64,000 nt of DNA from Cladopsammia gracilis (GCA_022457155.1 JAJGOT010000170.1:1360001-1424000), one strand, 5' to 3'; counted from the first letter of the stretch, positions 46,930-58,214 are shown. Notes: generated from the letters alone by a model not told the origin. Made by a program: numbers and translations.

Positions 46930-47140
46930 CACTTATTTCTTATTTCTTCCACATTTCGGGAATTTCTTGAAACTTCGCTGACCTCTTCGGCAATTTTTAT
47001 CCAAGCCCGGTTTTATTTTGCGGTACGGGTCAACATTGTTATGAATTAAATAACACCTCTTTGCGACATTGCACTTCTTCCACTAAAGCCCATTTCTCTT
47101 GACTCGTAAAATTGGGCTTTATTTTCTTTGATTCAGACAT
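46930..47140 (-). pseudogene. Harbinger Myb-like second protein remnant
   Basis: The minus strand from ATG at 47140 reads MSESKKIKPNFTSQEKWALV and EEVQCRKEVLFNS, then stop. F(T/S)-x-x-E-x-x-x-L-V-E-x-V-x-x-R-K is the start of the Myb/SANT-like domain of Harbinger partner proteins. Stops follow at the ninth base after LFNS. Confidence 0.65.
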
Positions 47141-47484
47141 GGTCGGAAGCAAATGTACGACCTTAATTATTATTCAAATTTGTGATAATTATTATTTATA
47201 AGCATGATTTGAGAAAATTTGATTGCCTTCTCTTTGTCAATCGATAATTTTAATTTTCCAAAAACCGTGAACTTAGGAGACTCCTAAGCTGCTCGTATCT
47301 TAGGATGGGCATAAGCTATTGTTCGTGAGTAACACTTAGAACATATCTTAGGAAGCTCCTAAATTGTATCCTAAGTTATATTTTTGGATATATAGTATCT
47401 TAGGTAGGATTTCGAGCCAGGATTCGAAAATTGCATTGCATGCATTTTCTTTCCAAGTGGTCGAATTCCTATAGTTTCGTTTCG

Positions 47485-47573
47485 TTAGCCTGTGTAAAGT
47501 CATCCCACCCCCTCCCCTCAAGAAACATTACTTTACTGAAAGGGGCGGGGTGGCTGTAAACAGGCTATAGTTT
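47485..47573. repeat. Hairpin MITE, AGCCTGTGTAAAG type
   Basis: TAGCCTGTGTAAAGTCATCC opens and GGCTGTAAACAGGCTA closes an imperfect hairpin with CCACCCCCTCCCC opposite GGGGCGGGGTGG. Confidence 0.6.
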
Positions 47574-47633
47574 CCTCAGAAAAAAGTGCAAACGTTTCAA
47601 ATTCAGTGTTTTCGATCCTTTGGAGTAAATGTC

Positions 47634-47885
47634 ATGACTAACAGGGCATTGACTTTCCTGGTCACTAACTGGGCACTGAATTTTAATTTTAGCTCACTAA
47701 TAGGACATTTACTTTCCAGCTCACTAACAGGGCATTGACTTTCCTGGTCACTAACAGGGCACTGACTTTTCAGCTCACTAACAGGACATTCACTTTCCAG
47801 CTCACTAACAGGGCATTGACTTTCCAGCTCACTAATAGGACATTCACTTTCCAGCTCACTAACAGGGCATTGACTTTCCAGCTCT
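47634..47885. repeat. ~27-bp minisatellite
   Basis: About nine copies of CACTAACAGGGCATTGACTT plus TCCAGCT. It starts 22 bases downstream of the splice donor of the exon at 47907-48129. Confidence 0.95.
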
Positions 47886-47906
47886 AAATCATGTTAAATC
47901 ACTTAC

Positions 47907-48129
47907 CAAGTGCCTCGAATTTAGCACTGCCTTTTACGACTTCAAGATTGGCGGTGATCTTGCCTGTCGTTATCAAGGTCATAATTTTATCCTCAATGAA
48001 AAAAGCGGCATTTTTTATCATCATGCATAGTTTAAATTCCATTTGAATTCTTCTTGCTTTTTCCTTTAGCGTCAGATTTGATATTTTCACATCTTCGTAT
48101 TTGCTGGAATCGTTGTATAACTGGTGAAT
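47907..48129 (-). CDS. Exon 4 of the mucin-like gene (second half of SEA-like domain)
   Basis: Acceptor TGATTATTTATACAG, donor G-GTAAGT. All 74 codons are open: IHQLYNDSSKYEDV at the start, KIMTLITTGKITANLEVV later, closing KFEALG in phase 1. One NLT and one NDS glycosylation site. Two Cys only if neighbouring exons are counted. Confidence 0.65.
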
Positions 48130-51100
48130 CTGTATAAATAATCAGTTTTACCCAAGTAAGAAGATGCTCTGACTGTGTTCTTACATGAAGAATTTTCTAT
48201 CAGTTTCTATCAAAAATTCAGTGAGATCATTTGAAATGCACAGGACTTCTTTTTGTCTGCCGTCAAAACCAATTGGGGCAAACAACGTTATCTTACCTCG
48301 CCATTAAAGACTGGAACTCTTTACCATTGAATGGAAAATTCTTTATAAAAGTTTACACCAGATTAACTAAAACAACAGTTCTTTACCAAAATAATTTAAT
48401 TATGTAAATCCTGTTAATTACCCATCACGTATTACCTGTTTATTACCATCATGTATGACCTGTTTATTATCATCATGTATAACCTGTTTATTACCATCAT
48501 GTATAACCTGTTTATTACCATCATGTATATCCTGTTTATTACCATCATGTATATCCTGTTTATTACCATCATGTATAACCTGTTTATTATCATCATGTAT
48601 AGCCCGTTTATTACCATCATGTATAGCCTGTTTATTACCATCATGTATAGCCTGTTTATTACCATCATGTATAACCTGTTTATTACCATCATGTATAGCC
48701 TGTTTATTACCATCATGTATAACCTGTTTATTACCATCATGTATATCCTGTTTATTACCATCATGTATAACCTGTTTATTACCATCATGTATAACCTGTT
48801 TATTACTATCATGTATAACCTGTTTATTACCATCATGTATAGCCTGTTTATTACCATCATGTATAGCCTGTTTATTATCATCATGTATAGCCTGTTTATT
48901 ACCATCTTGTATAGCCTGTTTATTACCATCTTGTATAACCTGTTTATTACCATCATGTATAGCCTGTTTATTACCATCATGTATAGCCCGTTTATTTCCA
49001 TCACGTATAGCCTTTTCATTACCATGTGTTTAGCCTGTTTATTACCATCATGTACAGCCTGTTCATTACCATCACGTATAGCCTTTTCATTACCATCTGC
49101 TTAGCGTGTTTATTACCATCATGTATCAGCCTGTTCATTACCATCACGTATAGCCTTTTCATTACCATGTGTTTAGCCTGTTTATTACCATCATGTATAG
49201 CCTGTTCATGCGTGTTCATTAACGTCAGCTGTAGCCAGCACCTGGCCTTCAGATAGCGGGAAGCAACGCCAAAGAAAAATTGCGTGCGCAGAAAAAAGCG
49301 GAGAAGCTATCCCCCTCTGTCAGCATGGCAATATTTTGCACTCCCTCCTTACTATACGAACACTTGAGACAGGCTTTAATGCACCATGCACCACAATCTG
49401 GCCTCAATAACAGCAATATCGTCTCCAGGACCTTCTCAACTTTCAAAATGGCGGGGCGGACGAAGAAGCCCGTGCAAAAGGCCGACAAAATACTCCGAGA
49501 ATCGTGGAGAATTTTGTCACGTGACACGCAATCATTCTGCTAAATTAAGTCGTCATGTTTTATCCTACAAAATATTCCTGGGTTTTTTCAGTACTTTGGC
49601 AGCCTTCTCCAAGGGTTTGTACGCCCGCCCCACCATTTTGAAAACTAAGAGGGTCCTGGGAATGAGGTTGTTAAGCAACGCGGCGGTGTTATGTGTTCAT
49701 GCTGGTAACATGTATGTTCATTATGACTTATCTTTGTTCCGGGTTAAGGAAAAATGGCCGTAATAATGATGCTGGCTAGGTAAAATTCATGTAGAACCAG
49801 ATCGCACTGTACTGATGTATGAAGGACAGGGCATTAATGGTTATTTTTGCTAAGACTGAAATGTAATAGCAAAGTTACTTACCAACAGTGCCATTCCGAG
49901 CCTCATTTTCTTGACTGTGGATGACTGACTGTTTGCGTACGAGTCGTTCCATGCGTAATTCAACACAAAGCTGATTAAGCCACATGCTGAAGCACAAAAA
50001 AAAAATACAAGAATTGTTAGAAATAAGCGAGTAATTGCAAATAGGTAATCAGCGGAATGAAAATGTACCCGCCGAACGATAATATAACTGACGGTTTAAG
50101 TGGCTAATGTTGAAACAGATGTTGTGTGGCTTTGATTTTTCGCTTTTTATTTGTTTGTTTGTTTGTTTTTTGAGAAGAGGGTGAGGGGGAGTAAAGTCTT
50201 AAGAGTAAAAATCACCGCCGCGCAAAGGAGGAACTTTTGATCGGTTAGATCTTCAGTCGGATATCGATCATTTCCCTGTTTTGATAAGTAGTTTTCTGTA
50301 ATCATGCTTATGTTATATGGTGGACGGAAACGTCTCTTGTTTTTCAAAGGATGGATTGCTATTCTTTCTTTCTCTTTATTTGACGACTTGAGACTCTGAT
50401 CACTCGACACTCACGACACTCTCAGCTGTGGACATTCTGGACCCTCCCGACACTTAACAGTCTGAACACTCTGGACACTCGATTTTCTGGACACTCTGGG
50501 CACTGTCGACACTTTCGGCACTGTCGACACCCTCGACATTTACGACACTGGATATATCTTCTCTTCACTCAACACTTTCGATACTCTAGACACTCTCGAC
50601 ACTCTCGACACTCTGGACACTCTGCTAGGCACTCGATGCTCTTGACACTCCGCTGGACACTCTCGACACTGTCGACACTGTCGGAAAGCAGGGAAAATGT
50701 CCGTAGCTGGAGTTGGCCGCAAACGGAAATAATTTTCTTAAGAGGAGAATTCAAACAGGGTTTTTCAAGGCAGCCGTAAGTTGACCTGTCCGCTGAGGAG
50801 AGTGGCGAAAGTATCCTATTGGTGAGCTATGGCTGTATGCTTTGTTTTGTCTTTTTATTTTGTTTATTTGTCTGCTTACTCTTTCGAGGGGCTTCAGTCG
50901 GGGTCACAGTGGTTGAACTGTCCAGAGAAGTGGAACCTCCAGCTGACATGGAACTAGAAGACGCCGCTGTTGCATTTATAGTCTGGGAGGACGGTGGCAC
51001 AGCTGTTGGGGTAGCTAACAGTAAGGAAACTGTGGTAGTAGCCTGCCCTGATCCATCTGCCAATGGAACAATAAGACCTTGGTATCGATAGGTATCGAGA

Positions 51101-54100
51101 CTGCAACATCTCCTTCCATATGACGTTTTATTAACCCTATTCAGCCTGGGGGGAGACAAAGTGCCCGCGCGCTAACTTTCAACATTCTTAACTTCTTTAA
51201 TATGTATTCAAACGCCATCAAACTTTGTGACTTTTCCTAAAATTTCTCTGGCAACAATCTCATATGACAATTTAATGATAACGGGACTTGATGTTTCCAT
51301 GGCAACAAGATTTTGACAGCCATGTCTTTTTTAATTTGCATATTTGCACCTTTTGAATGAAGAAAAACTATGTTTATTGGTATAACTTTTATATTTTTAC
51401 GTCATTTAGCGTTTATTTATTAGTTTTGATTAATTTTGAGTCAATTTGGACGGTTTTTAAGAGGTTTTTAAAAAATTCAGAAATCCAAGATGGCGGATCC
51501 AAGATGGCGACCGTATATCTAATTACCTAATAAGTACGTCATATGACATCACCGTTCCATTGCATGTGCGGATCGCAAGGGAGATAGTTTTGGATTTTAC
51601 TATATACCTTCTAGGTTTCATTGTCATAACCTTAATGTGCCCCCCCCCCCCCCCCCCCCCCCAACCCCAGGCTGAGGAACTAAAAAAAGCTCAGGCTGAA
51701 TAGGGTTAACGAATGAATGAATGAATGAATGAATGAATGAATGAATGACTTATATAGCGCACGTATCACATTTCTCGTGATGCTTTACATACACTTACGA
51801 TAATGAGGTCGGATGTCAGGTCACGAAGGCGCCTGAGGCATGTTATCTCCCCTACCGTGAACATTGTGACTGACACCGAGAGTGGTCAAAGCTAGGATTT
51901 TATTGCATTCTCACTGGTTCTTTAACGCCTCCATCGGAGACGAGACCGCTATTTCTGCGGTGTCATACGAGCCGTGTGAAGGTTTAAGCATTTGCAGATG
52001 TCTTATAAGCTCGGCTTCTCGGAAATTTCCCCGCCACAGTCATTCCTCCCAGTAATGTACAAAATGTACAAAGTTCTAGCGCTAAATTTGACAATTCATT
52101 CATAACTTTTTTTTATATGAAATCAAACGCCATAAAACTTCGTAACTTTTCCTGAAATTGATCGGAACAATTTGACATGATATTTTGTTGTTTACGTAAC
52201 ATGATGTTTCCATGGGAACAAGATTTTGATGGCGACGTTTTTTAAAAATTTGCATTTTTTACCTTGTCGTTATAACTTTACATATTTACGCCGTTGGCCA
52301 TACATATATATTTTTATTTGCTTTTGATTACCTTCCATGAGTCATTGTGGACGGTTTTATGACATTAAAGAGAAATCCAAGATGGCGGATCCAACATGGC
52401 AGATCACCTAATTCCTACGTCAATGAGGTCATTTTCCCATTTTCATTGCATTGTCATAGCTTTAATGCTCTTGAAGTTACGAGGGGGACACTGTCCCTTT
52501 TACGGCTAAACAGTCTTAATCGCTATATCGATGCAAAAGTTAGCCAGTGAACAGGCCTTCTGGTTGGGGATAGGGCGAAAAGAAAGGCCGTGAAAAGGCC
52601 TGTCACAGGCTAGGCATAAGTGAGAAAACATCCCCGAAGTAAATTAAGCTGGATCAACACGAGTAACTCTTCTTTGACAAGTTTCCATCTATCGAGTTTT
52701 ATTTGCCCACATGTACGACAATATTTGCCAAGTATTTTATTATTGCCAAGTCCTCTTCAGTCTTGTCCAAAAACTGACATTTTATTTTGAGGTAAAAGAA
52801 ACTAGCCTGGCCGCTTAAGGGGCATAAGAGGCGGCTGTATTCGTTAGCTAAAAAATAAAGAAATTATGTCAAGTCTGTCAGGGAAATACTTGTTAAGTCA
52901 AGAGAATTTATCGTGTGTACCAATTACAAGATCCCTTCCCAAGATTTTATTTGACAAGTTTTTTTTGCTCATGTCGCGATCGGTAATCGGCGCAATGTGG
53001 CAAGTTCTAATTGCCCCGAGAAAAGCTACACAAACGTCTAGCATATCGGTTTTTGAACAACGAGTCCCGTCAAGGGAAGACTTGTACAGAAAAAATCGCT
53101 CGTGTGACCGAAACTGTTTTGAAGTCACCAAGCTAGGAAAACTTGACAAAATAAAGAAGCTCGTTATTCGTTGTTGAAGCCACAAATGTAATAATTGACC
53201 ACAAATGTAATAAAGCCCTCAAATGTAATAAGGGGACTGACCACAAATGTAATAAAGCCCTCAAATGTAATAAGGACTGACCACAAATGTAATAAAGCCC
53301 TCAAATGTAATACGAATTGACCACAAATAATGAATTTTACCGTGCGTTCTTCAGTTTGCACAACAGAGTTACTAGCCTTAAGTTGTTAAGACCAGGATTT
53401 CACCAGTCATGCGTATAACCAAACTTGGACAAACTTAAGTTGTCTATGTAGTGTGTTGGACGTCATCTGGCATTCACATGACCAAACATGAAGTTGCTAT
53501 TATCTCAAATAAACATTTTCTAGTACGGAACCAAGGCCCAGTTATAAAATGTAAACGAAGTATACGTATTGTTCGGAGTGAATAGCTGTCAAGTTAAAAG
53601 AAACGTTTATTCACATTTCACTACCTAAACGAACGTAACTCCTAGCCTCTTGTCATTTCATTTCAGTTCACTTAGGTCTAAGTGGTATACCACGTCATCG
53701 GCCACATGATCAACCCGGAAATAGGTAGTTACATCACCTTGCCACTAAATTTTGACAGAGCTGTCTCTGGAGTAAGAAAAACATCACGTGTCTTTCACCT
53801 CATGTGACTATATCGGTCACGTGCTCAATCCCGAAGTAACACTTGCAATACTGAAGAGCGCCTCGCAACCAGACTTTGTAAAATTTTGTCAAATAAACTA
53901 CGTACCACTTTAACCTGGCTACTCTACCATTTCAGAGGCAAATAAAATCTCCGTAACATCACCCAGTAGCAGCACCACTATATGAAACAGTATAAACTAC
54001 ACGTACAGACAGGATACCGGTGTACAACAGGTTTCGTGACAATCAACTCACAGAGAGAAAACTTAGTGCGACCGAAGGGTATGCCACTTAAAAGTAATTT

Positions 54101-57062
54101 ATATAAAGTTCAAAGTTTATTTGTTCAAATCGCCCTCCTTTTGGTAAAAGCATGCACACACAAATGATACGAGTCCCACATACGGTAATTTATCATATGA
54201 CCCGTACGGCCCTGCGAACCTTTTCTTTGCAAAACCATTGATAAAAGGCCCGTATGAGGGCCGTACGCAATTGCGCGAGCAGGGCCGGAAAAAGCCGTAC
54301 GGCCGTACTACAAAAGCGGACGGCCTCGCGCGCTAAGATTTCAAGTAATTTTGTCTCCAAATTGGTCATATGATAAAATACTTAGTTAGGACTGTTAGGT
54401 CGGGCCGGATGGGAAAATATTTGGCTCTCGGTCATGGCGCAATACGTACATAGCATGCAATCTAAAGCTTAAACTAAAAATTTTAACAGCAAACATGGCA
54501 TTCCTACAACAGAACATTTCAACGTCTTCGTCAACGATAGCAATGTGCACCGCCGAATTAATATAAACGGATTTTGATTCAAACAAGGTACGGCACTAGT
54601 CTGAGGCAGTGAGCGTTACTGAAAAACGGATGTGTGAGCTTGTTAAGTGCGCCAGGCAATACCGATTATCTCAAACCAGCCATGCAAGCGGTGCTGGATT
54701 AAGTTTAACTGGCCACGCCATATTCCACTTCGGGGAATTAATAATTTCCTTAAGGCGAATCAGAGAAGGGCTTTATTACATTTGTGGTCAGAATCCTTAT
54801 TACATTTGAGGACTTTATTGCATTTGTGGTCAATTATTACATTTGTGGCTTCAAATGAAGCCACAAATGTAATAATTGACCACAAATACAATAAAGCTCT
54901 CAAATGTAATAAGGATTGACCACAAATGTGAATGACAGATGACTTCCAACAAACTACATAAATAAAATAAGGTTGGTCCAAGTTTGGTTGTCCGAGAAAG
55001 ATAATGCATGACTGGCGAAATCCTGGTCCTCCGACAACTTAGGGCTGGTAACCCTGTTGTTCAAACTGAGGAACGCACGGTAAAATCCGTTATTACATTT
55101 GTGGTCAATTCGTATTACATTTGAGGGCTTTATTACATTTGTGGTCAGTCCTTATTACATTTGAGGGCTTTATTACATTTGTGGTCAATTATTACATTTG
55201 TGGCTTCAACATTCGTCCTGACACGAAAAACTACGTTTCTCCGGCGAGGATAATTCGTCCAAGAGCACGTTATCTTGTTTGCTTGCCAAGAAAAGCATGC
55301 TTTCGCGTATGCCGTATCCCGTTTAAAAAAGCAAAGTCGAGAATATTACAATTATTGAAAGTTGTAACGTCTCTATGAAGCAGCTGGCAACTAGAAAATA
55401 AACGTCCTGTTTACCGAAGACCTATAACCCCACTGAAGTAAAAAAAAAATTAAGTAATTTAGAATCTAACAAGTAATCAAAGGGATCTCAAGCTTATAAA
55501 ATATGGAGACGGAAAAGCGAAAAACGGGAAAAAGTCTCATGTGGTTGATTATCATTCTTAACGCCTTATTGGCTAATATTTCGCGTTTATTTGCATTAAT
55601 TTACTTGCTAGGAGCACCTTGAACGAGTGTTTTTTGAAAATGTCAAGATCTATCAACTTACAAAATTGAGAAGATCAATTGTGAGAAATTCAAAATGAAA
55701 CTGAACCGCGTGCCGGCCACAGATGTTGCTATCCACTATATGCAGCACCGAGTATTTCATGACAAATGCTAGCGCTTGACATTAGAGATTAGATGAAATC
55801 AAAGGAAGAAAAAAAATACACTCTTAAGCATCCGGCTGCATTTAATAACTTTAGTCATTATACTAACATTGATCAAATGTACTACTGATCTCGTTTATAG
55901 AGATTCCGGAGAAGTACGTTTTGGCGTCGTTTCCATTGTGCAAGGCTTGATTCTCGGCGGCTTCGACTGAAAGCTAATTTGAATATGCCTTTAAATGTTT
56001 CGGCCGAACTGCCTCTTGACAATCACCCATCACTTTCACTCACTAAATCAACATTGAAATATTGACTTGTTTTTCTTGGTCGCTGCAACTCAAGCTGCAT
56101 GGATGTTTGTTGCACGATGTTATTTGTCTTTTAGTTAAGCGGATATTTTTGGCCTGTTAATTATCACTAATCGCGTTCGAAGAACGCAATCCTAATTTCG
56201 TGTTGGAGACAAATTTGAGATTTTTTGGTAGACGGTCTTCGAAATGGCCGCCCCTATTAGTTTTTTTAGGGGATCATTTCCGCCGGAAATTCCTTCGAAC
56301 GCGTCTCCATGATCTGTGATTACTGCTAGTACACTAATACGGTGCGGAAAGAACCGAAGTAAGAAATCCAAGTTCTAAATTTTAAGGTTTTATAGCTGGT
56401 TTGTTTACAAATAAATCCTAATGTTATCATTTCGAATCAGCTAGTTTTTTTCGAGAAGAGGTTCCTCTGACTGTAGTATTTAACTGTGGTTACATCTTTT
56501 GCTTTGCAGGGGACACAATTGTCGTTCGAATCATCTGAGGCGAGCTAGCTAATCTGATTATCGGAACAGCAAAAGCAGTAACCAAATTTGGAGAATAAAA
56601 TTACATACCAGTTTAAGTTTTTTGCCATTGATAAATAAATGTAGTCAACTTAAAAATTCGCTTTTATAGTTATCAAAAAAAAAGTTTTTTTTATGGACGT
56701 AAATTCGATATGAAAAAGCAGAAAGACGACTTTATAGGCCTTTTTCGGAAGAGATTTCGTCGTCGTGTACCATGAATTTTGTACCCTTCATTTTCGTCTA
56801 TTTATAATAGAACATTTAGCTAATGCTGAATTCAAAGAAATTACGATATCGAGTATCTAGTTTCCTCAAATGTTTCTTTATGAACTCAATGATATTTTTC
56901 GATATAGGAAAACATAAAAATACCGCCTTTTAAAGGCTTTTCTTTCAGAAATTCCCTTGTCGTGACCCATTCAACAATCATTTATATCAATTAAGCCACT
57001 TAGATACCTTGTGAAGCGAAAACCACCAAAATCGCGGCAAGAGTTATCAATCCACAAAACAT
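47907..57062 (-). CDS. Secreted mucin-like gene (four exons seen, join)
   Basis: Minus-strand exons 57062-57008, 51056-50880, 49986-49883 and 48129-47907 (the segments between are introns). Phases agree at every junction: 1-1, 1-1, 0-0. The predicted order is signal peptide (18 residues, MFCGLITLAAILVVFASQ), a ~58-residue Ser/Thr/Ala-rich stretch fit for O-glycosylation, then ~108 residues with pattern ISFVLNYAWNDSY, MRLGMALLIHQLYND, YEDVKISNLT, RRIQMEFKLCM, KIMTLITTGKI. That pattern of a strand, two helices around a loop and a return strand is like SEA domains of mucins, but no alignment was done. The gene continues past 47907 in phase 1; a last exon was not found. Likely a secreted or surface glycoprotein. 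Introns are full of MITEs and minisatellites. Confidence 0.6.
48425..49215. repeat. 24-bp minisatellite, about 33 units
   Basis: Unit CTGTTTATTACCATCATGTA plus TAAC or TAGC. It fills most of the intron between exons 4 and 3. The unit length is a multiple of three, so long frames on both strands (YNLFITIM, CLLPSCIT, LYMMVINR patterns) are artefacts, not genes. Units after 49000 diverge. Confidence 0.98.
49420..49680. repeat. Imperfect inverted repeat
   Basis: CCAGGACCTTCTCAACTTTC and AAAATGGCGGGGCGGACGAA at left are mirrored by CACCATTTTGAAAACTAAGA and GGGTCCTGGG at right. The decayed remnant of a hairpin element in the same intron. Confidence 0.5.
49883..49986 (-). CDS. Exon 3 of the mucin-like gene (start of SEA-like domain)
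   Basis: Strong acceptor: a T-rich tract then GTGCTTCAG. Consensus donor TTG-GTAAGTAAC. 104 bases in phase 1 to 0, reading (T)CGLISFVLNYAWNDS and MRLGMALL. Too short to show as an independent ORF. Confidence 0.65.
50390..50690. repeat. GACACTCT minisatellite
   Basis: About 30 short units of CGACACTCT / TGGACACTC in the intron between exons 3 and 2. Confidence 0.9.
50880..51056 (-). CDS. Exon 2 of the mucin-like gene (Ser/Thr-rich)
   Basis: Acceptor TTGTTCCATTGGCAG, donor A-GTAAGC. 177 bases, phase 1 at both ends, so symmetric and skippable. It encodes GQATTTVSLLLATPTAVPP, then TAASSSSMSAGGSTS and TTVTPTEAPRK: about half of residues are Ser, Thr or Ala, with several Pro. One NAT glycosylation site. 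Confidence 0.65.
51135..51705. mobile_element. piggyBac-type MITE
   Basis: It starts CCCTATTCAGCCTGGGG and ends CAGGCTGAATAGGG, and both sides are TTAA (51131-51134, 51706-51709). CCCT ends at a TTAA duplication are diagnostic of piggyBac elements. Inside are an AAGATGGCGGATCCAAGATG stretch and 23 C near 51640. No transposase. It sits 78 bases upstream of exon 2 of the mucin-like gene. Confidence 0.8.
51706..52050 (-). mobile_element. Retroelement 3' end with (GAAT)n tail
   Basis: On the minus strand TGCGCTATATAAGTCATTCA and a (TTCA)n tail, the usual end of many metazoan SINEs and RTE-type LINEs. The body to about 52050 has no coding; its 5' limit is uncertain. Confidence 0.5.
52080..52470. 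repeat. Degraded second copy of the piggyBac MITE interior
   Basis: Direct repeat of 51210-51600: AAACGCCAT(A/C)AAACTT, TGATGTTTCCATG, CAAGATTTTGA, AATCCAAGATGGCGGATCCA. The ends are lost. Confidence 0.7.
52552..52614. repeat. Hairpin remnant, AGCCTGTGAACAGGC family
   Basis: CCAGTGAACAGGCCTTCT and AAAAGGCCTGTCACAGGCT. Degraded. Confidence 0.5.
53173..55210. mobile_element. Nested MITEs with CACAAATGTAATAA tandem ends
   Basis: Left end (53173-53335) and right end (55090-55210) are inverted arrays of CCACAAATGTAATAAAGCCC and TCAAATGTAATAAGGACTGA. They are flanked by ATTCGTT and ATTCGTC, a 7-bp duplication with one mismatch. A second pair of ends faces each other at 54770-54853 and 54856-54930. 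The inner sequence at 53335-53490 is the reverse complement of that at 54930-55085. So one ~355-bp MITE (54856-55210) lies next to a second copy (53173-54853) that is split by about 1.25 kb of unrelated sequence. Confidence 0.75.
54188..54378. repeat. Small MITE, TTATCATATGACC ends
   Basis: TTTATCATATGACCCGTACG opens and TTGGTCATATGATAAAA closes; GGCCGTACG blocks in between. It lies within the insertion in the split MITE. Confidence 0.6.
55211..57007. other. Intron 1, 5' part: nothing recognised
   Basis: AT-rich, no coding or repeat structure supported apart from a loose inverted pair GCGTTCGAAGAACG / CCTTCGAACGCG near 56175 and 56295. Confidence 0.4.
57008..57062 (-). CDS. Exon 1 of the mucin-like gene (signal peptide)
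   Basis: ATG at 57062, 18 codons plus one base, donor GTATCT. The hydrophobic stretch LITLAAILVVFA with a small-residue ASQ end is a textbook signal peptide. It is a paralogue of the orphan exons at 14208, 15626, 16127 and 17800. It closes in the phase that exon 2 needs. The link across the 5.95 kb intron is inferred from phase and strand only. Confidence 0.6.
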
Positions 57063-57189
57063 GTCTCCACAAGCAATTCTTCCAAAGGGATTAGCGCTTG
57101 AATTCTGAGGAACAATTTGAAATCACAGCAGATGACTGTAAGGAGAATCTACGTTTGACCTTTGTTAGCGTTTTTAATTTTTTTTCGTG

Positions 57190-57220
57190 TTCATCCGATT
57201 CTATGTAAACTTTATAGTTC
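57190..57220 (-). promoter_or_regulatory. Core promoter of the signal-peptide exon
   Basis: On the minus strand CTATAAAGTTTACATAGAAT is followed by CGGATGAACACG, about 140 bases before the ATG. The same order, a TATA-like block, TTACATAG or TATATAG, then GAAACGGATAAACA, is found about 125-160 bases upstream of the orphan exons at 14.2 and 15.6 kb and, looser, at 16.2 and 17.8 kb. Confidence 0.5.
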
Positions 57221-57839
57221 GTCACTAATGGCTAAGGCTTGACAGAAAGCAAATGTTCTGTCAGTTTTCCTGTCAAGAAGTTGACATTCCGAGTCTTTAA
57301 AGATCCTGTTTCCGCTTATGTTAGAATTAACTTCACTAGCTCTTAACAAACCGACTATGTTGAAATTGACGTTTAAAACGAACTTGGCTAGCCGTTTTAA
57401 CTCCTGTCCGAACGTGTTAAAAATTAAGTTGTCGCTTATTCATACGAAAATTAAATACAAAATTAAGTAGCTCGGTAAACCTGGTATAACAAATTAATAT
57501 GTTTGTATTTTAATCTACTTGTGTTTGTTTAAGAGCAACACAAAGTTTTTCGAGTTGCCAAGTCAAGAGATAGGGGCACCCAACGAACAATCTTTGGTAA
57601 AATGTATTATTGTACTCAAATAAATTAAAATAAATTATATAAATTAAAGCATTTCCAGGTGTTGTTCTACGTTGCTGGGAAAATATATCTCTTCCTTTTT
57701 CCCAGCATAACACATAGGGAAGTTTCCAGCCAGGTGGATTAAAAAATGTCTGTTTCCCAGCCAGCAATTAAAAAAATGAATAAATGAAAAAAAAAAACAA
57801 TAATAATAAGTTACCAAAAGGGGCTTGATTAATGGCAAA

Positions 57840-58060
57840 CTATTTGAAGCTTTTTGTTTATTGTTTTGTACATTTACTTCCGTCTCGAACTTAACCTGTT
57901 TGGGTATCTCTAAGTGCTGCTTAAATTTGTTACCCCGCGAAGCTGAACCCAAAGAGTCCTCCGATTTTCTTCGATCTAGTCTCTTGTCGATCTGCTCAAG
58001 TTAGCCAGCACAGTTTGTTCTTGCAACTCCTTTCTCAAGTCAACCAGCTCTAAAATGGTA
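57840..58060 (-). pseudogene. Coiled-coil exon remnant
   Basis: After a TTAATTACCATTTTAG acceptor the minus strand reads LVDLRKELQEQTVLAN and, after a frameshift near 58000, LEQIDKRLDRRKSEDSL and SRGNKFKQHLEI. Heptad-like charged helix followed by a short K-F-K motif; it resembles a motif common in cnidarian mobile-element proteins, which I cannot name with certainty. Confidence 0.25.
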
Positions 58061-58214
58061 ATTAAAACATGTACAGAATATTTTGCCAGCCAGCAAGAAT
58101 TCCGCTGGGGAACAGATAATGTGAGGAACAGATTCGTTGGTGCCCCTGAAGAGTTAATGGCTGTACTGTTATACTTGGCAACGGTAAGAATCAAGGGACC
58201 GGTCATTATTTACT

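Larger units (their letters stand above)
46052..47400. mobile_element. PIF/Harbinger element, two-gene type, decayed
   Basis: It begins GGGGCCGGTATTCACGAAGA and has many CTTAGGA / TCCTAAG units near both ends. It holds a transposase remnant on the plus strand and a Myb-like remnant on the minus strand, converging, as in known Harbinger elements. The right end is degraded, so the limit is approximate. Confidence 0.75.

Noticed and set aside
48432..49104. Overlapping ORFs of 192-217 codons on both strands
   Set aside because: They are reading frames through a 24-bp minisatellite; the peptide is a perfect 8-residue repeat with no start context or splice support.
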